A stretch of DNA of 64,000 bases. Source: Abelmoschus esculentus. Taxonomy: Eukaryota > Streptophyta > Magnoliopsida > Malvales > Malvaceae. The notes under the pieces were generated by a model. It was not told where the DNA came from. It worked only from the letters and a program-made list of their open reading frames with translations, and did no database searches. The translations under genes were made by a program, and so were the position numbers. This document shows positions 44,042-59,894 of the stretch, one piece after another. Location of the stretch: the NCBI GenBank assembly GCA_035048815.1, contig JAUCBN010000028.1, positions 9,293,001 to 9,357,000 on the forward strand, read 5' to 3'. How positions within the stretch are numbered: position 1 is the first letter of the stretch; every line of letters begins with the position of its first letter.

Positions 44042-44049
44042 TTAACTAT
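44042..44049 (+). promoter_or_regulatory. Candidate internal TATA box for ORF2 (C1)
   Basis: TATATAAA, 141 bp before the ORF2 ATG, in context CTGCCGAGGCCTATATAAAC. It lies in the spacer 43665-44182, which also has TGCCGCGGTA at 43851-43860 and conserved blocks shared with A1. Confidence 0.6.
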
Positions 44050-44182
44050 TCACTTTGTATTCTTTGTTAATCTTGCCAAATCTTCCTTACAATACTCTTT
44101 GCAATCTTACCTGCATTCTTGCATCTGTCATATCAATTTTTAAACAATCTCTCATCAACGTCCCAATATTCAAGAATCATCC

Positions 44183-45702
44183 ATGGCTACTTATAACCGC
44201 TTCTATCCTACCAGTGTTGTTGAACTATTCAACAGGTCATTTGTTGCTCGGCAGCTTTGGAAAGAATAGGGTTTTCAAATCAACAAAGAAGAGAATTTTG
44301 GCATCGATAATTACTTGATAGACAAAATTAAATACCAAGAATGGGAATTCTTCTGTGCACAACCTCGCCAAGCTAATGCAACAATAGTGCGAGAATTTTA
44401 TGCACATCTTTCGAGCAAGGGTAACTTGTTTGTCTGCCTTAACGCAGAAGTAATTAACGACTTCTACAGAATAATCCCCATCAGTAATCGACATGTTGAA
44501 TTCATAGACGGAATCACCACCCAAGACTACGAGCTAATCAAGGATGACCTCTGTTACAACAACACTCAATTGGAAACCGGTGCCCATAGAGGTTCAGTAA
44601 TAAGACAAAGCCTCAAGCCCGAGGCAAAAATGTGGTACACATTTGTCAAGAGACGTCTTATCCCTACATCCCACAACAGCACAGTGGACCGCAAAAGATT
44701 AGTGTTGATCCACACAATCATCAACAAGAGGACCATAGATGTTGGAGAGATAATTCTTCAAGAAATTTATGATTGCGGTAAGAAACAACGAGGTCTTTTA
44801 TATTTCCCTTGTTTAATCTCTGCCTTGTGCACTGTTGCAGGTGTCCCAATAGAAGAAACAGATGAATACACAAATCAACGACAAGGTTGGACCAGAGAAT
44901 TCTGCCACAAAGTGATGCAGATAACGCAAGCAAAATCAGTGCAAGCAACACCTTAACAGTTCACTACTGACTGCGCTACCGGAGGGCAGTACACAACCGA
45001 GATGTCAGGAATTACCAAAGCCCCTACCGCAGCAGATCCATACTAAGAGATTTTGTAGAGGATGACAGACATGAACCTCCGACAGCAATGATACATAGAG
45101 TATCAAAGAGATTTCAACAACACTCTTACACACATGATGACACAAAATTTCCCCTCTCAAAGAATGCAATTTCCAGAATTCCTAGCAAACATATTTTTCA
45201 CTGCCGCACCCTACATAGAAACTACCCATGCCCCAGGGCTAATACCATTATTCACTACAAGACCACAACAACAATTCCATGTTGCTGGACCATCCAGACG
45301 AGTAGACACTGTCGTAACATCATCCACCAGTAGGCGACCATCAAAAAGGAGAGTTGTTTACAACTCTCCACCAAACCACCCCATCCCAATGGCCAGCCTC
45401 TCTAGGGATAGTCTATCTAGGGAGATTGATGAGTATGTCCATCATAACTCACCACATGCTCAGCAAGGAGTCTCATATACCGAGGTAGAAGGAAGAATGC
45501 ACATGATGCAAACAGAAGTACTTAGTGACGAAGAAGAAGGTGAGGAAGTTACTATCCCAAGGCCGAAGCCAACACCCAAAAGAGTGCAGCCGCCTTGACA
45601 GGAAAAATACAATACTCACCAGGACAAGGGTCCAGAATAAAAGCATCGGTAGGAAAACCTACAAGGGCAGCTGTTTCAAGCAGCTCTTCAGAATCAGAAT
45701 AA
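44183..45702 (+). pseudogene. ORF2 of C1, damaged
   Basis: Starts MATYNRFYPTSVVELFNRSF. Core: FVARQLWKE, then TAG at 44267-44269, FGIDNYLIDKIKYQEWEFFC, IVREFYAHLSSKGNLFVCL, LKPEAKMWYTFVKRRLIPTS, INKRTIDVGEIILQEIYDCG, YFPCLISALCTVAGVPIEE. TAA 44954-44956 follows QATP, then TAA near 45046 and TAG 45056-45058 (shared amber codon), further stops near 45090, then FPSQRMQFPEF, the Pro/Arg-rich tract and an acidic E-rich segment to TGA 45596-45598. A one-base shift near 45605 is needed to reach the Ser-rich end at 45702. The codon length without the shift is about 507, like A1. Confidence 0.8.
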
Positions 45703-45747
45703 ATTATTCATTTTTTTATTTATTTTCTTTTACTTGTTGTGAGATAT

Positions 45748-46544
45748 GAGAATTGAAGATAATGCTCAGTTTGAGTTTGGGGGTATATGAGTGTACTACC
45801 AAGGGCAGCCCACTGTCGCGCGGCAATAACAGAAAAAGAAGTAATTTGATGCCATAATTGAAAAAAAATATATATATAACTGTCTTTACTTTTGCATTAC
45901 CTTACATCAGTTTTGCTTTAGTCTATTCTTTTAAGGCTTTAAAAATCCTTTTCCTTACCATGACTAGGTTCTGTTTTGAAGAAATAACCTTATGAATACT
46001 TAAGGAATAAAACTTAGAAGCTTACTATAAGGTTAGAATCAACAAACACTTTTGAGGCTTGTTTGATTTAGGAGTTTTTTTCATAAACTTAGGTGATAAA
46101 GACTTAGATTCTAAGGAATGTGACTAGAGGTGCCTATCACTGGCTCTAGGAAATTATTCTTCTTCATGCTAGAGGTGCCCCAAATCGGCTCTAGTATGCC
46201 TAAAGAAATAGAAGGAAGCACAACTCTAGAAGTGCCCAAAATAGGCTCAAGTGATTGATGTTTTTTGAAGAGAAATAATCATTCCAAGTCTACTTGTCTT
46301 GAACTTAGAGTTTATCTAAGAAAGCCTTTAATCAACCTTGTCCACAAAAACCCACACACTCACGTAATCTTATAGTTTGTTTCCGAGTAGAAATCCTTGA
46401 GTAAACTAAAGGCTAGGACTGAAAGATAGACATAGTTATGGTGGGGAGAATAGATGGAAAAATAAGACCAAAGGAGAATAAGGTTCAACAATTTGATGTT
46501 TTGCATTGCTTGAGGACAAGCAATAGTTCGAGTTTGGGGGTAAT
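45748..46544 (+). other. 3' UTR structures and polypurine tract of C1
   Basis: Proximal module: GAGAATTG-AAGA-TAATGCTC (45748-45767), partly decayed, followed by TTTGAGTTTGGGGGT. Hairpin 1 46124-46149 and hairpin 2 46169-46194, arms CTAGAG / CTCTAG. Hairpin 3 (about 46234-46261) is decayed in one arm. Hairpin 4 CTTAGA / TCTAAG near 46303-46320. Distal module ATTGCTTG (46505-46512), loop AGGA, CAAGCAAT (46517-46524), then CGAGTTTGGGGGTAAT to the LTR at 46545. Confidence 0.7.
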
Positions 46545-47897
46545 TGATGAGTGTTTAAAAAGGCTATTATTTATTATTCTTTTCCTAAATAATATGTACT
46601 CATTACCCACTAATTTGAACTGATACAAATATTTATTATTCTATAATTGATATTTTGCTGTCACAGCATATAAAGATGATATTTGTGAGAAAAGAAGGCT
46701 TTATGACATCTTTTTGTGTAGTTGTAGGAATTACCTGCCGAGGAAGCAGCATTGCTGAAGGCAGAACCAGTATCGAGGCAGAAGCATTACCGAATGCAAA
46801 AGCAATGTCGCGGCTGCAGAAGCTCTAGTAATAATGCTGGGCGATTGAAAGAGAAAAATGAGTTAAGAATGCCTGGACTTGAAGCGTTTAGATTGGAGAA
46901 GATTAGCGCGTGAAAAGACCAAGTCAAAGGCCACGCGGGAATAGTATTCTCGATAGAATTAAACTTGAAAATATTATATTTTTATTACTTGTTTCCTACT
47001 CCAAGTTATATTCTACTTAGGAAAAGTCACCCTAGGTCTAGACTATAAATACATGAGCCATCCAATGTATAGAAGGAGGCTGAATTAGAGAGAAAGCTTT
47101 ACCCTAAGAATTGTGTTCTTCATTACAATATGTTCTAAGCTTTCTTAGGGTTAAGTGAAGGTTGTTGAATATTAGTGTGAGAAGATTTTATTTTGTTTCT
47201 TTGTTTCAATACAATAAGAATATCAAAGTTTGCTTATCCTATTGCCATTCTTTGTTCTTGCATTCAAACTCGAGAAAGGAGCTTGTAAGTAATTCATTTA
47301 TCTAATATCGAGAGAGTTAAATTTGCAAAAGGGGTAAGTGCGGTGTTGTAGACACTAACTCGGACTAGAGATAGGTTAAGAGTTTCAACAACTAAAATAA
47401 GTGTGGGATTGTTGGTGATTATAATTGATTCACGCCGAGAGGTATCATCAAAGACTAGTCATCAACAGTATTTCGACTTAGAGATAAGTAGAATCATTCA
47501 AGGACACTTCGCCGAACTTTGGTAAATCTGCTCAAGAGCAAGAGATTATCGCGGCAGAGAACAATGTCGTTGACAAGATAGTATCTGCAGTACTGCCGAG
47601 GTAGTGCAGTTCCATTGTATTGAACAAGAACAGATTAATTGAACCCAATATATCATACAAATGGATCCTACCTATTCTCTATATTCGTTCTCAACTTTTT
47701 ATTTAAGCTTTTATTCTTTAATTAGTCAACAAATCTTTTTACTTGTGTTTTTATTTTATTAACTTCAGGAGCAAGGAAGTACAAGGAGGCATATTATGTA
47801 CACCAGTCCCTGTGGAGAATGATATTCGATAAATACTTATCATTATATTACTTGACATGTAAACTTGCACTTAATTATGTTTTTTTTACACGCGTCA
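46545..47897 (+). repeat. 3' LTR of C1 (1353 bp)
   Basis: TGATGAGTGTTTAAAAAGGC to TTTACACGCGTCA. Same length as the 5' LTR within one base. Confidence 0.9.
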
Positions 47898-48120
47898 ACT
47901 TTCTATACTTTTCATGGGCACTTATCATCAATTTTGCACCTACTTAAATCAATGCATGTACTTAATATGATATATTTAGGGAATATGTCATTGAAGATGA
48001 TATTTGTAGAAAATGCATACTTTATTGCATTTTCATATATATGCAGGAACAAGTATTGCCGAGGCAGCAGAGGATAAAAAGCAATGTGGCTGGCAATTTA
48101 AAGAGAAAAATGAAGAGAAG
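47898..48120 (+). repeat. P1 3' LTR (B type) continued, truncated
   Basis: ACTTT target duplication (47898-47902), then LTR-B sequence for about 218 bp, in the same order as the reverse complement of 49220-49420. It contains ATTGCCGAGGCAGCAG near 48055. It ends where the reversed LTR-B of B3 begins, at 48121. Confidence 0.75.
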
Positions 48121-49446
48121 TGATGCGTGTAAAAAGTGCGCAATTAGAGTGCAAGTGTACACGTCAAGTAATAAAGTGATAAGTATTTATCGTGTATCGT
48201 CTCCTCAAGGATTGGTGTACTCAATATGCTTCCTTCATTCTTCTTGCTTTTGTAAAATAAAAGTAAAATCACAATTAAGTTGGATATTGATTAAACTAAA
48301 TAAACTAAATAAGATGAGGTTAAATATGAGAGAGAGAGGGTAGGATCCAGTTGTGTTGTATAGTGGATTCAATTGATCTGCTTTTGTCCAATGCAGTTGT
48401 ACTGCACTCCCTTAGTATTATTGTAGATACTGTCTCGGCAGCAAAAATATTCTCTGCCGCGGCAATCCCTTGCTCTTGGGCAGATTTACCAAAGTTCGGC
48501 AAAGTGTCCTTGTATGGCTCCGCTTATCCCTAAGTTGAAACACTGTTGAAGGTCAGTCCTTAATGATACCTCCTGACGTTAATCAATTATAAGTAACAAT
48601 CAATCTCACATTTCTTTTAGCCGCTGAAACTCTTAACCTATATCTAGGCCGAGTTAATATCCTCCAATCAAGTTGAATACCACATTTACTCCTTTTGTGA
48701 GTCTAACTATCCCGATTCTAGACATATAGATTACTTACAAACTTCCTTCCCGGGCTTGGATGCAAGAACAAAGAATGACAAAGAGTAAGCAAACTTTGAT
48801 ATTTTATTGCATTGAAACAAGAAATAAAATACAATCTTCTCTGACAAATACTCGACAATCTTTACCAAAACCCTGAGAGAACTTTAGAACATGATGGGAA
48901 AAATTGTCCCTAAGCTCTCTCGGTATATGAGTATTGGCCGAATCTACTGTCTCTAACCCCTAAGACGGCTATGCTTTATATAGGCTTGGCCTAGGCTAAA
49001 CCTTTCCTACTTAGAGTACAACTTGGAGTAGGGAACAAGTTATGTACATAGGGTAAATATTTCCAAATTTGATCTTGTAGAAGGTTTCTTCCTACGTGTC
49101 CTTGTCCTTGGGTTTTTCTTGTGTTGTTCAGCTCCAATTCTTGGGCTTGTTGTTCAACAACATTCTCTACATTTTTCTCCTTCAATTGCCAATCATATTG
49201 CTTTTTTCTCTTCTGCTGTCTCGGCATCTGGTCCTGCCTCAACTTTATTTTGCTGCCTCGACAGTACTCGTTCCTTCATAGATATGAAAATGCAGTAAAG
49301 TACGCCTTTTCTACAAATATTGTCTTCAATGGCATAATCCCTAAATATATCATATTAAGTACATGCATTGGTTCAAGTAGGTGTAGAATTGATGATAAGT
49401 GCCCATGAAAAGTGTAGAAAGTGATAGTGGGTTTGAGCACTTATCA
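48121..49446 (-). repeat. 3' LTR of B3 (B type, 1326 bp)
   Basis: Plus-strand edges TGATGCGTG and GAGCACTTATCA. An intact LTR-B, useful as the reference for the interrupted copies at 17579-24959 and 39718-48120. U5 has CTGCCGCGGCAA at 48454-48465. Confidence 0.85.
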
Positions 49447-49746
49447 ACCCCCAAACTCGAACTATTGCTTGTCCTCAAGCAATGCAAACCATCAATTTGT
49501 GAAACTCTATTCCCTATTGGTCTTATGTTTCCATCTATGCTCCCCACTATAACTATGTTTATTCATTAGACTTAACCTTTCGATTACCTAAGGGTGTACC
49601 TAGAAGACAAACTATAAGGCTAGTGTGTGTGTGTTTTTGTGGACAAGTTTGAATAAAGGCCTTCTTAGATAAACTCTAAGTTCAAGACAAATAGACTTGA
49701 ATTTAGTGTACCATTCTTATAACAACAATTTCTTGAGCCAATTTTG

Positions 49747-49928
49747 GGCACCTCAAGTATTGTGTTTTTTATTTCTTAACTCCTTATTTCTTTTGTTATT
49801 CTTTTATGCATACTAGAACCAATTTCGGGCACCTCAAGTATTATGTTTTCGATTTCTTAACTCCTTATTTCTTTTGTTATTCTTTTATACATACTAGAGC
49901 CAATTTCGGGCACCTCTAGCATGAAGAA
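49747..49928 (-). repeat. Local ~101-bp duplication in B3 3' UTR
   Basis: The segment between hairpins 2 and 3 is present twice (copies about 49747-49847 and 49848-49928), sharing TTCTTAACTCCTTATTTCTT and CATACTAGA. It creates a fourth, hybrid hairpin whose arms (ACTAGAA and CTCAAGT) no longer match. Confidence 0.7.
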
Positions 49929-50352
49929 GATTATTTCTTAGAGCCGGTCATAGGCACCTCTATTCACCTTTCGAAAGATCTAAGTCTTTATCACCTAAAT
50001 TCATTAAAAGAATTCATATAGCCATATAAGTCTTAAAAGTGTTTTTAAAGTTCAACCTTATGGCAAGCTTCTAAGTTTTTCTTCTTAACTATCCTAGAAT
50101 TAAGTCTTTAGAACAGATCCTAACTACGGTAAAAATAAAGAATTCTATTGCCTTCAAGAATAAACTAAGACAATACTGATGAAGAGTAGTGAAAAAGTAT
50201 GGCAATAGTTTCAAGTAGATTGCCTCGACAGTGGCTCTACACCCCCAAACTCAAACCAAGCATTGTCCATAATGCTTAATTTAGGGGCAGGCAGTAGGTA
50301 ATATATAAGCAGGTAAAAGAAAACAATTTATATGACCAACAAGAAGAAAAGA

Positions 50353-51711
50353 TTATGATGATTCAGAAGAACTCTCTTCCACAATTTGCCTCCTTGGTCT
50401 AGCTGTTGATGGCTGTACCCTTGGTGATGGTGATGTCCTTGTTCTTCTCGGTAGCTGAACTCTTGTAGGTGTTGCCCGTTTTGCTGGGGAATTGACTTCT
50501 TCTCCTCCTTTATCTTTTGTGTCCATGATCTCTATATCGCCTTCGTTCTTTAGATCTACCCTGGCATGCTGGATGCTAGGCTCGACATTGAATGAACCGT
50601 GGTAGATGTATTCATCGATTTCCCTTGAAAGACTTCCCATTGGAATTGGGGATCTTTAGGGAGTGCCAAAGACTACCCTTCGCTTAAAGGGTCTTCTGCT
50701 TGCGGATGATGTCGCGGAAAGGTCTACTGCCCTAGATGGGCCAGTTGTGTTGAACTGCTGTTGTAGTCTGGAGGTGAAAAATGGTCTTGACCCTGGAGCT
50801 GAAGTAGTCTCTGTGAATGGTGTTGCTGTTACGAATATGTTGGCATGGAATTCTAGGAATTGTGCTCCTTGGTTGGGGAAGTTCTGCATCATCATCTGGG
50901 AAAGGGTGCTGTTGAAGTCTCTTTGGTATTCCATATATCTTTGCTGGCGAAGGTCCATTGCTTCCATTCTCTGAAGAATTTCCCGGCAGCGAAGTCAGCA
51001 GTGAACTGCTATGGTGTTGCCTGGACAGGTTCTGCCTGCGTGATCTGCATGACTCTATGACAGAATTCTCTTATCCATCTTTGCCTAGTTGGTGTGTATT
51101 AGTCTGTGTCTTCAACTGGTACTCATGCAGCAATACATAAACCAGATATTAAACAAGGGAAGTATAAAGGTCCTCATTCCTTCTTACCACACTCATGAAT
51201 TTCTCGTAGAATGATCTCTTCAATATTTTTGCACCTCTTGTTGATAATTGACTGGATCAACACCAATCTTTTACGGTCCACTTTGTTGTTGTGGGAGGTA
51301 GGGATGAGGCATCTTTTGACGAATGTGCACCATAATTTGGCCACGGGTTTAAGGCTTTGCCTTGTCACAGAACCTCTATGGGCACCGGTTTCCCATGGAG
51401 TATTATTGTAACAAAGTTCTTCTTTAATCAATTCATAGTCCTGGGTGGTGATGTCGTCCATGAATTCGGCATGCCTATCACTGATAGGGATGAGGCCATA
51501 AAATTCATTAATTGCCTCGGCATCAAGTCGGACAGGTCTACCTCGGCAGTGGACATAGGGGTTGTCCCTGCTCGGCCCATGTGCATAGAACTCTTGCACT
51601 ATGGTCGCATTAGCCTAAGGAGGTTGTAGACAGAAGATCTCCTACTCTTGATATTTAATCTTGTCCATCAAGTAATTATCGATGCCGAAGTTTTCCTCCT
51701 TACTAAGTTGG
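50353..51711 (-). pseudogene. ORF2 of B3, N-terminus truncated
   Basis: Minus strand: LSKEENFGIDNYLMDKI at the truncated edge, QEFYAHGPSRDNPYVHCRGR, PVRLDAEAINEFYGLIPISD, TQDYELIKEELCYNNTPWET, KPVAKLWCTFVKRCLIPTS, KRCKNIEEIILREI, then stops, EILQRMEAMDLRQQRYMEYQ, ANIFVTATPFTETTSAPGSR and the tail EESSSES. It has CAG at the codon that is TAG in four other copies. In-frame stops lie after GKKE and in the following 60 codons; a deletion near 50990 removes the segment before EILQ. The first ~35 codons and the promoter spacer are missing. Confidence 0.75.
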
Positions 51712-54700
51712 AATTATATTCCTATATGTCAAGGTCTCATACAAGACATTAACGAAGATAGTCCGATCATAAACAAACATCCGATTAAACACTTAAGTAA
51801 GTTAAGGACTAAAACGTAAAACTTTTAAATTCTAATAAAAAAGTATAAATTCTTTTCATCAAAGTTCAATTAAACACACAAGTATCCTTCACGGTAAATT
51901 TCGAGTCAAACGGATCATTTTAACATCATCAATTGCATGTTTCTCTAATTTAGGGACCAAAATGTAAATCTTTCAAATTATAAGGACTTCTTCTAAATTG
52001 AGTTAACCGTCTTGAAATTAAATAAACTTTATGCATCCATGTGAAATTTAAACTCAAAATAACATCTGTAGATACCCTAATTGCACAAAGAAAGATATTC
52101 GGGACTAAAATGTAATTTCCAGCAACTATCAATTTTTAGCAACCAAAGGTTTCGAAACTTCCTTGAAGAATTTGAAACTTTTCGCGTCCAGTAACTTTCC
52201 AGAACTAAAATTGCCCGCAAGGTTTCGAAACCTTCTTGAAGGTTTCAAAACTGTTTGGCAAAGGTTTCGAAACCTTCCTTAAGGTTTCGAAACTTTAGGT
52301 CTTGAACCTAAAAATTCCATCACACTAAGTGAACATCTTCGGCTCAAACACAACTGTCAATCACTACCACTAAATGCATAAATCCTAGACATAATAAACA
52401 ACTTATAACTTATGATTAACAACGTCACGGACATCAATCAAACTATAGGCATGCTTCCTAGAAGATGATTAAAAACATAACAATCATGCAAGTACATACT
52501 TCAACAATCCAAACAATACCATAGTCCAACAATTAACAATCAAGCAACAAAGGTCTTATTTCAACATAAACCAAAGTCTAAGTTCACACTCCTCACATTG
52601 GTTGGGTTTACACATTGCCATTCCCCAACTTATTTGTCGAAACATACCGAATTTGGAGTAACCTTTCCCCTTGGTTTCCTTTCTCCGAAAATAGTCCCGA
52701 GTGCCTTTATTTTTCTGCAAAGATGAAAAGAGAGCCTAAGCAAACAAGCTTAGTGAGGAAGCTCTACACAAGATCATCAATGTATCTATTTAAAATCATA
52801 ATGAAACCATAGTTTTCAATGCATCATTAAAAATATGCATGCTTAATAGTTCACGTCCATGTCTATAATATCAAATCACTTTCTTGAGTATGTTCAACAT
52901 TATCAATATATTTCATGGATGATGCACAATGTTCTCTTTTAATCCATGTATGCATATTGGCTTCTAGTGATCACTTATTGTGAACCTTAAGTTCATCGAA
53001 TACACGGATCTATTGTTAGAGACCATTAGTCTCGTCATGACATAAAGTCACCATTGACATGACACGAAGTCACCATTATAGCACTACCATGCACGATTAG
53101 ACACATAGTCACCCTTGTTACGTGTAGGAAATATTCTTTATTCTCAATAATGTTTATAGTGTACTTAAGACAATCCTAATGACATGTCATTCGTATTCGA
53201 ATCTAAAGTTAGTGTCACTAAGCCAATATCATAATCAAATGTTCATGATAATTTGCTGCTCATAATGTATGCATAATATGTTCACAAATGAACCAAATGT
53301 CATGCCCAATGGCACCATCAATTTCAAGGCAAATAACCACATAATATTCCAATTCATTTTCAGCTCATAATGCATCCATAATGTGCTCAACAAATGAACC
53401 GAAAGTCATGCCCAATGGCACCTTTAATTTGAAGGCAAATAAACACATATATTCCAAATTCATTTTCCATGTTTTCCTTAATAATGTATGTCTTTTTAAA
53501 CCATGCATTTTTATCAATTATCTCATGCATGCACAAATTCAAAATCATGTTTATGCATTTCCAAAAATCTCATTGCATTACCAACATCAATGTCTTTACC
53601 GAATGTAGCCGATGCTCATGTTAATATATCAAAAACATTTACTTCACTTACTCTTGAACTATGGAAAGTTTTCACACTCTTCCATAGTCCCAAAACATAA
53701 TTGTACCAATATGATTCGCTTTAAGTCCGAAAAACACTCATCGACAAGCCGAACGATCCCTCGTCGATGCTCCGATGGCAATGCCAATGCATCAGCCACT
53801 TATGCACCTTTTTGCACTATCTCTACATCATTAAAAACAAAGTATATTCACATAATAACATGCTCAAACCAGCAGCCACATCAAACCTCCACAAAATTAC
53901 CGAAAACTTAGCCGGAAAGACCTAAAACTAAGCCAAAACGCATCCAAACAACATCAGTCCAAAACCTAATGATTCTAACATCTAATCCACTTCAATTATG
54001 AACCAAAAACACATCTAAACCATCCTTATACCTCCAGAAAAATTTAAACATCTAAAACAACCCTTAAAATAACCGAAAATCACCTTAAAATAACACCAAC
54101 TGCATTATTCCGGGACTAAATTAATGTGCCATCAAATGAAGACTCAATTAATCATTTAATTGACATATTATCATAACTAAATCCATCCAATTTCAGTATT
54201 GAATGAGATCTAAAAAGATTTCACAAAAATATTCACAAAATCATTAGATGAGAGTTAAAGAACCTTAGAAAAGAGTTAAAAATCCAGTAAATTACCTTTG
54301 AGATCTATTCACCAAAAAGATGAAGTTTCCTCTTCTTGATTCCTTGTCATTTGGTGTTGATTTGATAAAATTGATGGTTAGGTTTTGTAAAGAATGGAGA
54401 GATGATTAAAATGATGTAATCTTTGTTGAAAAAGATGCAAAAATCAGCAAGGAATTGAAGAAAAGAGATGAAGGAAAATGGAGAGAAAATGAGAGAAAAA
54501 GATGAGAGAAAAAAGGTAGTTTTGGGAGAAAATGATTATCATCTTTAATTAAATTAATTAAAAAGCATTTTGGTGAATAAATCATTATTAAAAATTAAAT
54601 TGGGTTTATGACCCTCTAAGGATTCTAAGTTTAGCTTGCTTTTCAATTTAGTCACTAAAACAACTATTTTCGAAAATCACCAATTAAGTCCTCCAATTTT

Positions 54701-54954
54701 CCAAAAATTACAAATTGGTCACTTATGCATATTTAAGTATAATTAAAAATTAATATAAAGTTCAAATTACTTTCTTTCAATTTTGGAACATCTTTTTAAT
54801 ATTTTAAACCACATTCAAAAATTATTACTTTTCTAATTAAAAATATTCTCATTTTATATTTTCCCAGAATAACAAACCGGAAAATCCGATTCGACGCGAA
54901 TCGAATTCTCCTAACTAATAACCAAACTACTAACCCCAAAATCGGGATTTTACA
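51712..54954 (-). repeat. 3' LTR of D1, missing its last ~130 bp
   Basis: On the minus strand it starts TGTAAAATCCCGATTTTGGG at 54954. It aligns with 60655 onward and, reversed, with the solo LTR at 25757-29233. The end nearest B3 lacks the ~130 bp seen at 60525-60654. TTTCGAAA palindromes lie at 52147-52295 and a shortened tandem array at 53030-53130. Confidence 0.8.
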
Positions 54955-54968
54955 ACTCTCCCCCTCTT
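54955..54968 (-). other. Polypurine tract of D1
   Basis: Minus strand TTAAGAGGGGGAGAGT ends at the LTR start TGTAAAATCC. This form is usual for Tekay-type elements. Confidence 0.8.
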
Positions 54969-56480
54969 AAGAAAATTTCGTCCTCGAAATTTTACCTGAA
55001 GCAAACAAGTGAGAAACTGCTCCTCCATACTTTTTTTTCCTTGTCTGCCAAGTTATCTCTTCGACACCTCGGTGTTTCCAATGTACTTTAACCAAATCTA
55101 TGGTCCTTCCCCGAAGAACTTTTGTATCCACATCCAAAATCCTCACTGGTTACTCCTCATAATTCATATCCGCTCTTAACTCAAACTCCTCAACTAGAAC
55201 AACATGAGAAGGATCTGAACTATACTTACGAAGCATCGATACATTGAAAAACATAATGCATCCAACTCAACTCCACCGACAACCTTAACCGATAAACAAT
55301 GGGACCAATTCGCTCTAACACCTCATTCAGCCCAATAAAACGAGGACTCAACTTACTCTTACGTCCAAACTTCCCTAACTTCTTCTATGGGAAACATTAA
55401 GAAACACTTTGTCTCCAACAGCATACACTATCTCTCCGCGCTTTAAATCGGCATAGGACTTTTGCCTATCCGAAGCTTCCTTAAGTTTAGCACAAACAAC
55501 CTTAACCTTCTCATCCGTATCTTTTAAAACTCAAGGCAAAGAAACACACTTTTGCCCAACTTCTTTCCAACACAAAGGTGTACAACACCTACGCCCGTAT
55601 AAAGCCTCAAATGGTGCCATCTGTACACTCGCTTGGAGCTATTATTATATGCAAACTCCACCAAAGGCAACTGTTTCTCCCAAGAACCTTGAAACTCAAT
55701 GATACAACACCTTAACATATCCTCCGAAGTCTGAATAACACGTTCAGACTGGCCATCTGTCTGTGGATGATAAGTTGTACTAAATCTAAGCCTCGTACCC
55801 AGAGCAACCTGCAAACTCCTCCAAAACTTAGATGTAAACCGCGGATCTCTATCCGATATGATCAACTTAGGCACACTATGCAACTTCACAACCTCAGAAA
55901 CATACAACTCTACCAACTTATCCGTTGAACACGTCGTATGCACGACAAGAAAATGTGCACACTTTGAAAACCTATCAACAATAACCCATAAAAAATCCTT
56001 CTTGGACTTCATCACATCTTTCTTTCAACCAATCCAAAAGTATACACTTTTAAGATCCCTATACATCTTCACTCTACCTGGATGCATAGCAAACGGACTA
56101 GTATGTGCTTCTGCTAAAAATAGCTTACCTCAACTCAACATCATCCGGTACCACAATCTGACCCCTAAACCACAATATCTTATCCTCATCAAAATGATAC
56201 TCGCTTGGTCTACCCTCAGTAATATCCTCCACAAAAGGTACCAACGTCTCATCCTCTAGCTGTTTCACCTTATCATCTCAACCAAGATAGGTTTTACTTA
56301 CAACTCCATCACTCAACCACCTTCCTTTAAAATACTCAACTTAGCAAACATCACCCTCAACTTAACTACCGTCTTACGGCTTAAAGATTCAGCCATCACA
56401 TTAGCTTTCTTCGGATGGTATGCAACAGACAACTCACACTTACCTTCTTCGGACAATCAACAGATTATTTCCTCACACCA
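54969..56480 (-). pseudogene. Chromovirus pol remnant: RNase H end, integrase, chromodomain
   Basis: Minus strand, N to C: a stretch like the end of RNase H (YHPKKANVMAESLSRK, near 56390-56440), an integrase zinc-finger region (MHPGRVKMYRDLKS near 56050-56090), integrase core in the open segment 56015-55524 with VIVDRFSKCAHF, IISDRDPRFTSKFW and HPQTDGQSERVIQT (D, D, E all present), then a frameshifted C-terminal region, and the chromodomain at about 55190-55050 (PVRILDVDTKVLRGRTIDLV, KVHWKHRGVEEITW). It ends GKISRTKFS just before the polypurine tract. Many stops and shifts. The chromodomain of this clade is thought to direct integration to heterochromatin. Upstream reverse transcriptase is absent. 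Confidence 0.8.

Positions 56481-59894
<3,414 letters not shown>

Larger units (their letters stand above)
39746..47897 (+). mobile_element. Element C1: complete pol-less Athila-like retrotransposon (8152 bp)
   Basis: The most complete copy. 5' LTR 39746-41099, primer site 41106-41123, gag-pro 41211-43664, spacer with TATA box, ORF2 44183-45702, 3' UTR 45703-46544, 3' LTR 46545-47897, TSD ACTTT. There are no pol genes. By eye the two LTRs differ at about 7 of the first 95 positions, so the insertion is not recent. Confidence 0.9.
48121..51711 (-). mobile_element. Element B3: 3' half of a pol-less Athila-like copy
   Basis: Minus strand: ORF2 51711-50353 (N-terminus missing), 3' UTR 50352-49447, polypurine tract GAGTTTGGGGGT at 49447-49460, 3' LTR 49446-48121. 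Gag-pro and the 5' LTR are lost; at 51711 the sequence joins the chromovirus LTR of D1. Confidence 0.8.
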
